Positions 8,490 to 17,626 of a DNA stretch of 64,000 bases are shown here, one piece after another. Under the pieces are notes generated by a model, which ran no database searches, was not told where the DNA came from, and saw nothing but the letters and a program-made list of their open reading frames with translations. Origin of the DNA: Methylobacterium phyllostachyos (lineage in GTDB: Bacteria > Pseudomonadota > Alphaproteobacteria > Rhizobiales > Beijerinckiaceae). The position numbers were made by a program, and so were the translations under genes. Every line of letters starts with the position of its first letter. The stretch's first letter is position 1. The stretch is from assembly GCF_900103445.1 (NCBI RefSeq), contig NZ_FNHS01000001.1:477371-541370 (forward strand). Reading direction: 5' to 3'.

Positions 8490-9661
8490 GGCACCTGCGA
8501 GAGCGTGCAGCCGCGTGGCTCGCAGGCCCGGGCCGGGGCCTAGCGGACACGGGGGCGCTGCTGACCGGCCTATCGGAGCTTCTGTGCGACCTTGGTCTGC
8601 CGCTTGACCGCGCCACTACCCATGCCCCGACCCTGCACCCGTCCTACCGCTGGGTCATGCGGGTCTGGCGTCCGGGCGGGGAGATGCTGACGCTGCGCCG
8701 TCCGCACGGCATCGAGACGACGCCGACGTTCCACGGCAACACGGTTGAGCACGTCGTCGCCGCGGGCGCGCCGTACAGGGTCCGACTCGACGGGTCGGGG
8801 CCGCTGCCGTTTCCGGTGCTGGACGCGCTGCGCGCGGAGGGGCTGACCGACTATCTCATCGTGCCGCTGCCGGCCTCCTCCGGGCGAACGGGCGCCGCCT
8901 CCTGGGCCACGGCCCAGCCCGGCGGCTTCGACGCGGGGGAGATCGCCGACCTGATCGCGCTTGGCGCGTCCCTGTCCCTCGTGTTCGAGCTCAAGGCCTG
9001 CGAGAGCATGCTCGGCGACGTGCTCGCGGCCTATGTCGGGCGCGACCCGGCCCGGCGCATCATCGCGGGCGGCGTGCGCCTCGGCGACGTGCGGGTGATG
9101 CGCTCGGCGATGCTGCTCACAGACATGCGCGGGTTCGGGGCGCTCTCCGACGCGAGTGGGCCGGCCGATCTCGTGGCCCTGCTCAACGCGATGTTCGCGG
9201 CGATCGTCCCGGCGGTGCAGGCCGAGGGTGGGGAGGTCCTGAAGTACATCGGTGACGGCCTGCTGGCAGTCTTCGACGCGTCCGGTGACGAGGCTGAGGC
9301 ACGCCGCAGAGCTTTCCGCGCCGCTCAAGCCGCGCTCGCCGCGGTGGCGCGGACGCCGGACCTCCCACCCGTCGGCGCCGCACTCCACGCGGGCGAGGTC
9401 GCCTACGGCAATATCGGCGCGGGCGACCGGCTCGACTTCACCGCCATCGGCCGGGACGTGAACGTGCTCGCCCGCGTCGAGGCCCTGTGCCGCACCTACG
9501 GCACGCCGCTCCTGGCCACCGGCGATTTCGCGCAAGGGCTCGGCCTGCCCCTGGAACCCATCGACACGGTCACGCTGCGCGGCATTGGCGAGCCGCAGAC
9601 CCTCTACGCCCTAACCCTGGAAGAGGACGATCGAGCGAGGCTCCCACGCCTCACGCGGTGA
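8486..9661 (+). CDS. Class III adenylate/guanylate cyclase
   Basis: 391 residues. The C-terminal half is a class III cyclase domain: LTDMRGFGALS (metal Asp213), NAMF, KYIGDGLLAVF (second metal Asp257), LHAGEVAYGNIG and AIGRDVN. The first 180 residues are a sensor-like region that I do not recognise. Makes a cyclic nucleotide second messenger. The ATGA overlap with the CLC gene suggests the two are co-translated, an unusual pairing. The 3' end overlaps the convergent ABC gene by 11 bp. Confidence 0.88.
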   Translation: MRHLRERAAAWLAGPGRGLADTGALLTGLSELLCDLGLPLDRATTHAPTLHPSYRWVMRVWRPGGEMLTLRRPHGIETTPTFHGNTVEHVVAAGAPYRVRLDGSGPLPFPVLDALRAEGLTDYLIVPLPASSGRTGAASWATAQPGGFDAGEIADLIALGASLSLVFELKACESMLGDVLAAYVGRDPARRIIAGGVRLGDVRVMRSAMLLTDMRGFGALSDASGPADLVALLNAMFAAIVPAVQAEGGEVLKYIGDGLLAVFDASGDEAEARRRAFRAAQAALAAVARTPDLPPVGAALHAGEVAYGNIGAGDRLDFTAIGRDVNVLARVEALCRTYGTPLLATGDFAQGLGLPLEPIDTVTLRGIGEPQTLYALTLEEDDRARLPRLTR

Positions 9662-12374
9662 CCGGCTCCTGATGAGCTTGAAGGATCTCTGTCCGCCCCG
9701 TCGCGCCGATCACGATCTGTACGGGCATCGCCGCGGCCTCCGCCGGGGTTTCGGCGCACACGATCAGGCACCCGGGCGCGTAAGGCCCTTCGGACAGAGT
9801 TGCGATGACCCGGTCGAGATCGGAGATGTGCCGCAGGGTCCCGTCGATGATTATGGCCCGCGGTTGCCGCAGGGCAGCCCGGCCGATCTCGATCAGCGCC
9901 CGCTGCCGCTGCGTCAGCGCCTGCCCGCGGTTCCCGACGGCGTAGTCCAGCCCGCGGACCCGGACGTCGTCCTCAAGCTCGAATCGCCGGACGGCACCGC
10001 GCACGGCCGCCTGGATCACGTCGCTGGCCAGGCCGTGGCCGGCGTCGATGCGGCCGAACAGGAGGTTGTCGAGCATCGAGCTGCGCATGTTGATGCGATC
10101 GGGGTCGAAGGCCTCCACGTCCGGCACGCCCCGCGTCCGCAGCGCCTCATGCAGCGGATCCCGCGCGCCGACGACGCGCCGCCGGAGGGCGTCGTCGAGG
10201 AGACCGAGGCGCTGCACCGGCTCGACGTAGGACAGCGCGATCGCCAGGAAGATCGGCGTGTGGGGGGCGGGCACGGTCCCCTCGGGGATGGCGCCGAGAA
10301 GGCGCTCGACCTCGGGCAGCTCTTCCGGTTCGATCAGCGAGAAGCGCCGGAACAGGCCGTCACCCGGTGCCACGCCGCGGAAGAGATCCACGAGCGTCCG
10401 GGCGATCGCGACGCCGAGGCGCCAGAGCGGGTCGATGAGGTCCAGATCCGTCAAAACGGCCCGAAACCGCGGTTCCGCGGCGAGGTCCCGCCCGACAAGC
10501 GCTTGGTCGACCGGCACGCCAAACAGCAGGTTCTCCGCGATCGTGGCGCGGGCGTTGTAGCGTCGGCGCTCGAAAGGTAGCACCAACCCTGCGTGGCCGG
10601 AGTGAGCTAGTTCCTCGCGCAGGAACCGGCGCGCCGCGATCATCCTGGTGCCGAGCGGCGTGCCCTCGCACCGGGATCGCGCGGTAAGGCCGAACCGGTA
10701 CAGATCCTCTTCGAGCCCCAGCCGACAGACGAGGTGGAGCATCGTGCGGTCGAACCCGCACGCGTCGGCCGCGCCGAGGGCGGCGTGATCGATCCACGGC
10801 GCGGCCGACGCCTCCGGCGTGTTGCCGGTGCGCCGCGCTTCGGCCGCGTAGAGCGGGTCCTCCGGCGGCGCCAGCGGCGCCACGCGCAGCCCGTAGATCA
10901 GGTTGTCTCGAATGCTGCCGGGGAACAGTGTCGGCTCGCGCCCGGCATAGCCGACCGCTCGCACGCCGCCGCCACCGACGTCGAGGCGAAGGCTGCCGCC
11001 GACCGCGGGCCGTAACCCGGCCAGTGCCATGGCTGCAGCGTGGGCTAGCCCGCTTCCCGGCGAGACGACGGCGAAACGCGGTGGTAAAGGCAGGGCGATG
11101 TCGGTCACCGCGACCGACCGATCCTCCTGTGGGTCGTGAAGGATCAAGCCGGCGAACGCGAGGTGGTTCAGGCTATCGTCGGAAAACCCCGGCGCACTGA
11201 CTTCGGCGGTTCTGAGCAGTCGCGGCGCAAACTGCGCCGCGATCGTCTCGTACTTCACCTCTACATCGAGGCGCTGCTGGTCCCAGTCGATCAGTTCCTT
11301 GAGCGGCGGCGGCAGGTCGCGGTAGGCGGCGAGTACGGCGACCAGCTGGCCGATGTCGAGTCGGCCCTTCAGCGCGAACATTCCGCCAATCGCGTAGAAC
11401 AAGAATGGGGTAATCTGGGCGAGAAGGTTATTGAGATATTTCACCGCGAACTTGCGCTTGTAGATGCGCATCCGAAGATCGTAGATCCCGTGAAGGCGAC
11501 CGCTGATCTCGGAGCGTTCCCAGCGCTCACCCTCGTTCACGGTGACCGTATCAAGCCCGTCGAGAACCTCGGCGACACGACCAGCGAAGGCACGCGATGC
11601 GATCTGACGCTGACGGCTCAAGCCAATGATCTGGCGTCGCAGTCGCGGGATGACGGCTATTTGCACGCCGACCATCCCACCCGCGGCCAGACCCAACCAG
11701 ACGTTTTGCATCAGGATGAATGCGAGCGTGGTCAACGCCTGTGTACCAAGATGGAGTGGCGTCACGATCGCGTCGCCGATGAACGAACCGATCGGCTCGA
11801 CCTCGTCGCGGATGATGGTTGCGGTCTCGGAGGACTTGACCTCGCGCTGCGCCTGCGGGCTGTAGCGTAGCATCAGCGAGAACAACTGGAAGCGCAGGCG
11901 CCGCAGCATGCGCTCGCCGAGCATGCCCTTCTGCAGGTTAATCCAGAACTTGAACGCCCCGTTCGACAGGACGAGCATTAGAAACAATGTGGAAAGGCCG
12001 AGCAGCAGCTCCAGGCGGTCGAGCTGAAACCCGTCGAACACATGGATGCGCCCCCCGCCCAAGGAGGCCGGCCAATCGATTTCGAGAGCAAGGAATGGGG
12101 CGGTGACTTCGCCGTGGGCGTAGGCTTTGCCGGTGATCGCGTCGTTGACGATGCGCTTCGGGAGGTCGAGCGACGCGAAATAGAACGGCAGGGAGGCGAG
12201 CACGACCGCGCAGATCGCAAGCTGGTCGCGCTTCGAGTGACGCCAGATGTATGAGAACAGGCGCGGCGCCAGGAGCGGAGGGGCGGTCGATCCCGACGGA
12301 TGATCAGGCGAACTCGGTCCGTCGTCCTCTACCACACCGGAGATGCAGGCCCGTCGACGGCTCCCTATCGCCAC
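9651..12374 (-). CDS. Degenerate ABC exporter-like fusion protein
   Basis: 907 residues. Residues 50-360 look like an ABC exporter membrane domain. The nucleotide-binding part is strange: the Walker A position reads VSPGSGLAHA (437-446) without Lys or Ser/Thr, the signature is ALTQRQRALIEIG (819-831), and Walker B is AIIID (840-844) followed by Gly instead of the catalytic Glu. The post-Q-loop motif normally seen once (IRDNLIYG, 488-495) recurs at 612-619 (IAENLLFG) and 767-774 (MLDNLLFG), so several decayed NBD copies seem fused. Unlikely to hydrolyse ATP in the usual way. Substrate unknown. Confidence 0.75.
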   Translation of the reverse strand: MAIGSRRRACISGVVEDDGPSSPDHPSGSTAPPLLAPRLFSYIWRHSKRDQLAICAVVLASLPFYFASLDLPKRIVNDAITGKAYAHGEVTAPFLALEIDWPASLGGGRIHVFDGFQLDRLELLLGLSTLFLMLVLSNGAFKFWINLQKGMLGERMLRRLRFQLFSLMLRYSPQAQREVKSSETATIIRDEVEPIGSFIGDAIVTPLHLGTQALTTLAFILMQNVWLGLAAGGMVGVQIAVIPRLRRQIIGLSRQRQIASRAFAGRVAEVLDGLDTVTVNEGERWERSEISGRLHGIYDLRMRIYKRKFAVKYLNNLLAQITPFLFYAIGGMFALKGRLDIGQLVAVLAAYRDLPPPLKELIDWDQQRLDVEVKYETIAAQFAPRLLRTAEVSAPGFSDDSLNHLAFAGLILHDPQEDRSVAVTDIALPLPPRFAVVSPGSGLAHAAAMALAGLRPAVGGSLRLDVGGGGVRAVGYAGREPTLFPGSIRDNLIYGLRVAPLAPPEDPLYAAEARRTGNTPEASAAPWIDHAALGAADACGFDRTMLHLVCRLGLEEDLYRFGLTARSRCEGTPLGTRMIAARRFLREELAHSGHAGLVLPFERRRYNARATIAENLLFGVPVDQALVGRDLAAEPRFRAVLTDLDLIDPLWRLGVAIARTLVDLFRGVAPGDGLFRRFSLIEPEELPEVERLLGAIPEGTVPAPHTPIFLAIALSYVEPVQRLGLLDDALRRRVVGARDPLHEALRTRGVPDVEAFDPDRINMRSSMLDNLLFGRIDAGHGLASDVIQAAVRGAVRRFELEDDVRVRGLDYAVGNRGQALTQRQRALIEIGRAALRQPRAIIIDGTLRHISDLDRVIATLSEGPYAPGCLIVCAETPAEAAAMPVQIVIGATGRTEILQAHQEPVTA

Positions 12375-12585
12375 ACCTATCGACTCCTATGATCGCCAGA
12401 GACGGCCACGCCGGACACATGGCTGCGTTTACGCGGTTTCGCTTGCCGTCGCACGCGTCGGGAACGTTCTTATTTTACGAATGAAATGACCACGATGGGC
12501 ATTTGTCCGAACGTCTGTTCAAAGGCATAGTAAGCACGATCGAAAACGCGGGAACGGCCGCACGCCATGATCTGGGGGGACTAGA

Positions 12586-13809
12586 GTGAAGTCGACATTG
12601 GGCATCGCGAGCCGGCGGGGCTTCCTCACCGGTCTCGGCATCGGCGGGCTGGCCGCAGCCGCGCCGGCCTGGGCGGCGGGGTCCGTCAAGCTGCCGCTGC
12701 CGGGCGGCCCGGATGAGCGGGCGCTGACCACCGCCTTCCCGGGCAAGGGCGAGATGATCCTCCAGCGCACCCGCCCGCCGTTGCTGGAGACGCCGTTCGA
12801 GGTGTTCGACGAGGGCGTCTTCACCCCCAACGATCGCTTCTACGTGCGTTGGCACTGGGCCAACATCCCGGCGGCAGTCGATGCGAACACCTACCGCTTG
12901 AAGGTGCATGGCCACGTCCACAAAGACCTGTCTCTGTCGCTGGACGACCTCGCACGGTTACCGCGCTTCGAGATCGCCGCTGTCAATCAGTGCTCGGGCA
13001 ACTCGCGCGGGCTGTTCGAGCCGCGGGTCGCTGGCGCACAATGGGCCAACGGCTCGATGGGCAACGCCCGCTGGGCCGGCGTGCGCTTGAAGGACGTGCT
13101 GGACAAGGCCGGCGTAAAAGCCGGGGCCGTGCAGGTGCGCTTCAACGGGCTCGATGAGCCGGTGGTGGACGGCGCCCCGGACTTCAAGAAGTCCCTCGAC
13201 CTCGACCACGCCCAGGATGGCGAGGTCATGCTGGCCTACGCGATGAACGGCGAGCAACTACCCCTGCTCAACGGCTTCCCGCTGCGCCTCGTGGTGCCGG
13301 GCTGGTACTCGACCTACTGGGTCAAGATGCTGTCCGACATCGAGGTGCTGGACAAGCCGGACGAGAACTACTGGATGAAGATTGCCTATCGCATCCCCGA
13401 CGTGCCCGGCGCGAACATCAAGCCCGGCCAGACCGGCTTCAAGACGGTGCCGATCAACCGGATGGTGCCGCGCTCCTTCGTGACCAATATGCGCGACGGG
13501 GCCAAGGTGGCGGCCGGCAGCCCCGTGGCCATCCGCGGCCTCGCTCTCGGCGGCGACTGCGGGGTGAAGGCGGTGGACTTCTCCGGCGACGGCGGGGCGA
13601 CGTGGTCCCCCGCCGAACTCGGGATGGACGAGGGCAAGTACAGCTTCCGCCGGTTCACCGGCAGCCTGCCGGCGCTCGCGGCGGGCGCGCACGCGGTCAA
13701 GGTCCGGTGCACCAACGCGAACGGGCTCGTGCAGCCGATGGACCCCGTGTGGAACGCAGCCGGCTTCATGCAGAACGGCGTCGAGACCGTGTCATTCCAG
13801 GTCGCCTGA
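12586..13809 (+). CDS. Periplasmic sulfite dehydrogenase, molybdopterin subunit (SorA-like)
   Basis: 407 residues of the sulfite oxidase family. A Tat signal (SRRGFLTGLG, cleavage near AWAAG) exports the folded Mo protein. The Mo-binding cysteine is Cys136 in NQCSGNSR, followed by the dimerisation domain (VRGLALGGDCGV..DFSGDGGATW). Oxidises sulfite to sulfate and passes electrons to the monohaem cytochrome encoded 11 bp downstream, as in Starkeya SorAB. Preceded by a 211-bp region divergent from the ABC gene. Confidence 0.92.
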   Translation: MKSTLGIASRRGFLTGLGIGGLAAAAPAWAAGSVKLPLPGGPDERALTTAFPGKGEMILQRTRPPLLETPFEVFDEGVFTPNDRFYVRWHWANIPAAVDANTYRLKVHGHVHKDLSLSLDDLARLPRFEIAAVNQCSGNSRGLFEPRVAGAQWANGSMGNARWAGVRLKDVLDKAGVKAGAVQVRFNGLDEPVVDGAPDFKKSLDLDHAQDGEVMLAYAMNGEQLPLLNGFPLRLVVPGWYSTYWVKMLSDIEVLDKPDENYWMKIAYRIPDVPGANIKPGQTGFKTVPINRMVPRSFVTNMRDGAKVAAGSPVAIRGLALGGDCGVKAVDFSGDGGATWSPAELGMDEGKYSFRRFTGSLPALAAGAHAVKVRCTNANGLVQPMDPVWNAAGFMQNGVETVSFQVA

Positions 13810-13820
13810 GGAGGAACGAT

Positions 13821-14168
13821 ATGATCCCGACCCGCACCCTCGCATCCTCGGCGGCGCTGCTCGCCGTCTTCACCCTGTCGGCCGCCCCCGCCCTGGCCGC
13901 CGCCCCCGAGCCGATGCGCTTCAAGTCCGCTGAGATCGAGTTCCCGTCCTCCGACCGGATCTTCCCGGGCGGCCACGAGGCGGAGGCGATCAACAACAAC
14001 TGCCTAGCCTGCCACTCGGCTGGAATGGTGCTGACCCAGCCGCACCTGTCGAAGGCTGAGTGGCAGGGCGAGGTCACCAAGATGATCAACGTCTACAAGG
14101 CGCCGGTCGACCAGGCCGACGTGGCCGCCATCGTCGACTACCTCGCCGCGATGAAGCCACAACCCTGA
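13821..14168 (+). CDS. Monohaem cytochrome c, SorB-like partner
   Basis: 115 residues with a Sec signal (residues 1-27, ALAAAP) and one haem site CLACH (61-65) in NNNCLACHSAG; Met92 region (TKMINVY) could supply the axial ligand. A GAGGAGG ribosome site 5-11 bp upstream and the 11-bp gap from the SorA-like gene show co-expression. Takes electrons from the sulfite dehydrogenase, probably toward the ba3 oxidase or another terminal oxidase. Confidence 0.9.
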   Translation: MIPTRTLASSAALLAVFTLSAAPALAAAPEPMRFKSAEIEFPSSDRIFPGGHEAEAINNNCLACHSAGMVLTQPHLSKAEWQGEVTKMINVYKAPVDQADVAAIVDYLAAMKPQP

Positions 14169-14232
14169 AGTGCAGGGCGCGCCGCGTCCCGGTGTGCCCT
14201 GTTCGATCCCCCGCCATCCTTTGGAGTTGGGC

Positions 14233-14568
14233 ATGAACAAGAGCACACGCGAGACCCTTTATCCGGGCACGCGCCTGAGCGTCCACCTGACCGAGCGCGG
14301 CATGACGCCGGACGGCGGCGAGCCGGAGCAGCCGAACTATACGCTGATTGAGGCTCTGCGCACGGTGCGCGATGAGGGCTACGATTCGATCACTGCGGTC
14401 GAGCGCTACGACCCCGACTTCTCGATCGATCTATCCCGCGCCCGCACGGAGGCGGAGGCCGACGCCCTTCTGGAGCGCTGGCACGCCCGCCGCGCCGCCG
14501 TGCTCGACGAGACCCGCGCGAAGCTCAAGCGGACGTGGTCCGACGGGCGGACCCGGGCCGGGGCTTAG
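14233..14568 (+). CDS. Conserved hypothetical protein, 111 aa
   Basis: Soluble, charged, no signal peptide and no motif that I recognise. The ATG at 14233 follows TTTGGAGTTGGGC, a plausible ribosome site. The C-terminal third (EAEADALLERWHARRAAVLDE) is likely helical. It lies between the sulfite dehydrogenase pair and the beta-propeller gene on the same strand, so it may belong to that cluster. Confidence 0.6.
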   Translation: MNKSTRETLYPGTRLSVHLTERGMTPDGGEPEQPNYTLIEALRTVRDEGYDSITAVERYDPDFSIDLSRARTEAEADALLERWHARRAAVLDETRAKLKRTWSDGRTRAGA

Positions 14569-14662
14569 TGCCGCGCCGAATTCCGCACCGCCGGTGGAAT
14601 AGATCGCCCGCGCCGGACTCCTCATCCGGGCACGCACACCCGCCGTGCCCCGGAGCTGATCC

Positions 14663-15637
14663 ATGCCTGTCTCACGCCACGTCGCCCTCTTCGGCGCTGC
14701 CCTCGCCCTCGCTGCGGCGACCCCCGACCTCGCCGCGGGCTTCGACTCGGCCATCAAGAACAACAGCCTCGCCCTCAGCCCCAACGGGCGCACCGCCGCC
14801 GCCTCGAACAGCGACGAGGGCCGCGTGCTCGTCTACGACGTGACCTCGGGCAAGCTCAGTCGCACGCTCCCGGGCTTCGTCACCCCGCGCAACATCGTCT
14901 TCAGCCCCGACGGCGCGCGCTTCTACGTCTCCGACAGCGGCACCGGCCGCGTCACCGCCCACGGGACCGCGACGGGCAAGGAGACGATGGCCCTCGCCGC
15001 CGGCCCCGGCGCCTTCGGCACCGTCCTCTCGGCCGACGGTGGCACGCTCTACGTCAACAACCAGGCGTCGAGTACCGTGGCCGTGTTCGACACCAAGACG
15101 GGCCTGCCCAAGGCGGTGGTGTCCGGCTTCGACCAACCGCGCCAGGGCGTGCGCCTCTCGCCGGACGGGGGCACCCTCTAGGTGACCAACTTCGTGGGCG
15201 ACAAGATCACCCTGGTGGACACGGCGACCGACAAGCCGACGGGCGAGATCGCTGGCTTCGACAAGCTGCGCGCCATCTCGGTCACCAAGGACGGCAAGAC
15301 GATCTACGCGGCCAACAGCGGGCGCGACGCGATCAGGGTCGTCGACGTGCCGGAGGGGAAGGTCGTCGCGGAGATCCCGGTGGGCAAGGACCCCTACGGC
15401 GCAGCACTGACCTCGGACGGGAAGTTCGTCTACTCGGGCAACCTGAAAGACAACACCCTGTCGGTGATCGACATAAGCACTCGCAAGGTGGTGGCGACGG
15501 TGACCGGGTTGAACGAGCCGCGGAAGGCGATCGTGTTCTCGCCCGACGGGACCAAGACGTACGCGCTCAACCGCGACTTGAGCGTGGCTGTGGTCGACCG
15601 CGCGAGCAACGCAGTCGTCTCCCTGATGAAGCCCTGA
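14663..15637 (+). pseudogene. YVTN-family beta-propeller gene with an in-frame amber codon
   Basis: A signal peptide (residues 1-24) is followed by repeats such as ALSPNGRTAAASN, VFSPDGARFYVSD, LSADGGTLYVNN, typical of secreted seven-bladed YVTN propellers. After GGTL the expected Tyr codon is TAG (15179-15181); the same frame continues with VTNF and three more blades to 15637. So a single TAC/TAT to TAG change would account for the break. Full length would be 324 residues. Either a nonsense-mutated gene, a readthrough case, or a base error. Confidence 0.85.
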
Positions 15638-15642
15638 GGCAT

Positions 15643-15683
15643 GGTCGCGCCGCCGGGACCCGTTTGGTCCCGGCGGCGCGACC
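15643..15683 (+). terminator. Strong GC hairpin after the beta-propeller gene
   Basis: A perfect 18-bp stem (GGTCGCGCCGCCGGGACC and its complement) with loop CGTTT, starting 6 bp after the stop codon. There is no T-run, so termination may be Rho-assisted or the hairpin may protect the mRNA end. Confidence 0.6.
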
Positions 15684-15702
15684 CGGACACGAGGAACCAC
15701 CG

Positions 15703-16824
15703 ATGTCGAACCAGCCCGACCACAGCCTTTCCGATGGCGGACTTGCCGAGCGGATGGCGCGCCTGATCGTGCACGGGCGCGCCCCCTACAATGCCGAGCC
15801 GCCGCTCGACCGGCTGCGGGCGTCCTGGCGCACGGCGGCGGCGGACTTCTACGTGCGCTCGCACGGGGATCTGCCGGCGATCGACGCGGAGGCCTATCGC
15901 CTGGAGGTCGGCGGGGCGGTGGGCCGAAAATTGTCCCTGTCGCTCACCGAGATCCAGGCGATGCCGCAGGCGACGGTGACGGCGACGCTGCAATGCGCCG
16001 GCAACCGCCGGGCCGACATGCGCGCGGTCGCCCCGGTCTCGGGCGACCCGTGGGACGCCGGCGCCATCGGCACCGCCGACTGGACCGGTCCCCGTCTCGC
16101 CGACGTGCTGGCGGCAGCCGGGTTCGACCGGGCGCACGCGCAGGAGGATTTGCACGTCGCCTTCGCGTGTCACGACACCGTGGAAGGGGAAGCCTACCGC
16201 TACGGCGCCTCGATTCCAATGGCCAAAGCGCTGGCGCCGGAGACGCTGCTCGCCCACGCGATGAACGGGGAACCGCTCCTGCCCGAGCACGGCTTCCCGC
16301 TGCGTGCGGTGGTGCCGGGCTACGCCGGCGTGCGCAGCCCGAAGTGGCTGGCGTCCATCACCGTGCAGGATCGCCCATCCGACAACCCGATCCAGGCGGG
16401 CGACTACAAGTTTCTGCCGCCGCAGGTCGATCCGGACAAGGTCGGCCCTGACGACGGCATCACCATCGAGACCATGCCGCTCAACAGCGCGATCTGCGAG
16501 CCCGCCCGCGGGGCGTCGCTGCCGGCGGGGCTCACCGCTGTGCGCGGCTACGCGGTGTGCGGCGACCGCACGGTGGCCCGCGTCGACGTCTCCGGGGACA
16601 GCGGGCGGACCTGGGCGCAGGCCAGCCTGGAGCGCGAGGCGGAGGCGCCCTTCGCCTGGACGTTCTGGTCGATCGACCTCGACCTGCCCCCGGGCGAGCA
16701 CGAGCTCGCCGTGCGCGCCTGGGACGCGGCCGGCCAGACCCAGCCCGCCGCCGCCGACGACACCTGGAACCGCAAGGGCTACTTGAGCACCGCGTGGCAC
16801 CGGGTGCGGGTCACAGTGGGCTGA
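15703..16824 (+). CDS. Sulfite-oxidase-family molybdopterin protein without signal peptide
   Basis: 373 residues. The Mo domain has Cys98 in LQCAGNRR, FACHDTVEGEAYRYG and MNGEPLLPEHGFPLRAVVPGYAG; the dimer domain has VRGYAVCGDRTVARVDVSGDSGRTW. Unlike the SorA-like protein at 12586 there is no Tat signal, so this one should be cytoplasmic. The Mo-site spacing resembles the eukaryotic-type sulfite oxidases. Role inferred: intracellular sulfite detoxification or oxidation of another substrate. Confidence 0.88.
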   Translation: MSNQPDHSLSDGGLAERMARLIVHGRAPYNAEPPLDRLRASWRTAAADFYVRSHGDLPAIDAEAYRLEVGGAVGRKLSLSLTEIQAMPQATVTATLQCAGNRRADMRAVAPVSGDPWDAGAIGTADWTGPRLADVLAAAGFDRAHAQEDLHVAFACHDTVEGEAYRYGASIPMAKALAPETLLAHAMNGEPLLPEHGFPLRAVVPGYAGVRSPKWLASITVQDRPSDNPIQAGDYKFLPPQVDPDKVGPDDGITIETMPLNSAICEPARGASLPAGLTAVRGYAVCGDRTVARVDVSGDSGRTWAQASLEREAEAPFAWTFWSIDLDLPPGEHELAVRAWDAAGQTQPAAADDTWNRKGYLSTAWHRVRVTVG

Positions 16825-16832
16825 GGCGCGCC

Positions 16833-17318
16833 GTGCCGGCTTGGGCGGAGTTCGTCTTCGGCGCCGACCACGCGCTGTCGTGGGGGCAGGAATGTGCCCG
16901 GGCGGCGCTGGTCTTCACCTACGGCCTGTTTCTGCTGCGGCTGGGCGGGCGGCGGGTGTTCGGGCGCTGGTCGGCGCTCGACATCGTGGTCTCGATCATC
17001 GTCGGCTCGTCGCTGAGTCGGGCACTGACCGGCGCCGCGCCGCTGTTCGGGACGCTGGCGGCCTCGACGCTGATGGTCGGCTTGCACGCGGCGCTGGCCC
17101 GGGCGGCGGCGGCCTCGTCGCGCATCGCCCGCCTCGTCGAGGGTGGATCCGTCGTGCTGGCCCGCGACGGGCGCGCCGTCCAGGCCGCGATGCGCCGCCA
17201 CGGGGTCAGCGAGGCCGACCTCGCCGAGGCCCTGCATCAAGCCAAGGTCGCGGATGTCGCGCAGACGCGCCTCGTCCTGCTCGAACCCTCCGGCACCATC
17301 AGCGTCCGCAAGCGCTGA
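16833..17318 (+). CDS. YetF/DUF421-like membrane protein
   Basis: 161 residues from a GTG 9 bp after the preceding stop. Two or three transmembrane helices include LFLLRLGGRRVFGRWSALD and IVVSIIVGSSLSRALTG, the DUF421 hallmark. A soluble C-terminal part follows (VLARDGRAVQAAMRRHGVSEADL). Function of the family is not firmly known. The start codon is the best available but not certain. Confidence 0.75.
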   Translation: MPAWAEFVFGADHALSWGQECARAALVFTYGLFLLRLGGRRVFGRWSALDIVVSIIVGSSLSRALTGAAPLFGTLAASTLMVGLHAALARAAAASSRIARLVEGGSVVLARDGRAVQAAMRRHGVSEADLAEALHQAKVADVAQTRLVLLEPSGTISVRKR

Positions 17319-17380
17319 TGCTTCCGGCCGGGGCTGCCGCCCCGGGAGGCGGACGCGGTCCGGGGAGATGTACGAGAAAC

Positions 17381-17402
17381 GGCGCCCCGTCTCCGGGGCG
17401 CC
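17381..17402. terminator. Hairpin between convergent genes
   Basis: Stem GGCGCCCC/GGGGCGCC with loop GTCTCC, between the YetF-like gene and the convergent small gene; can work for either strand. No T-run. Confidence 0.55.
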
Positions 17403-17434
17403 CTCTCAGGTTCCGACCGAGACCGATACGAGCG

Positions 17435-17626
17435 TCAGCCGTGCTTCTTGTTGGCCCGGTGGTGGCCGATGGCGCATCCCGCGGCCGCGCCCGCCACGCC
17501 GTGACCGGCCATGTGCCCGGCGACCGCGCCGACGGCGGCGCCCTTCAGGCAGCCCTTGGCCTCGGCCGAGCCAGCTGCGAGCAGACCGAGCGAGAGGACA
17601 GCGGCGGCGAGCGTGACGTGCTTCAT
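17435..17626 (-). CDS. Small exported Gly-zipper protein
   Basis: 63 residues starting at ATG 17626, behind a clear GGAGG ribosome site. A signal peptide (residues 1-23, ending AEA) precedes a Gly/Ala-zipper segment (GAAVGAVAGHMAGHGVAGAAAG) with two cysteines and a His/Lys-rich tail (GHHRANKKHG). Such small glycine-zipper proteins are common in alphaproteobacteria; no function is assigned. Confidence 0.78.
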   Translation of the reverse strand: MKHVTLAAAVLSLGLLAAGSAEAKGCLKGAAVGAVAGHMAGHGVAGAAAGCAIGHHRANKKHG

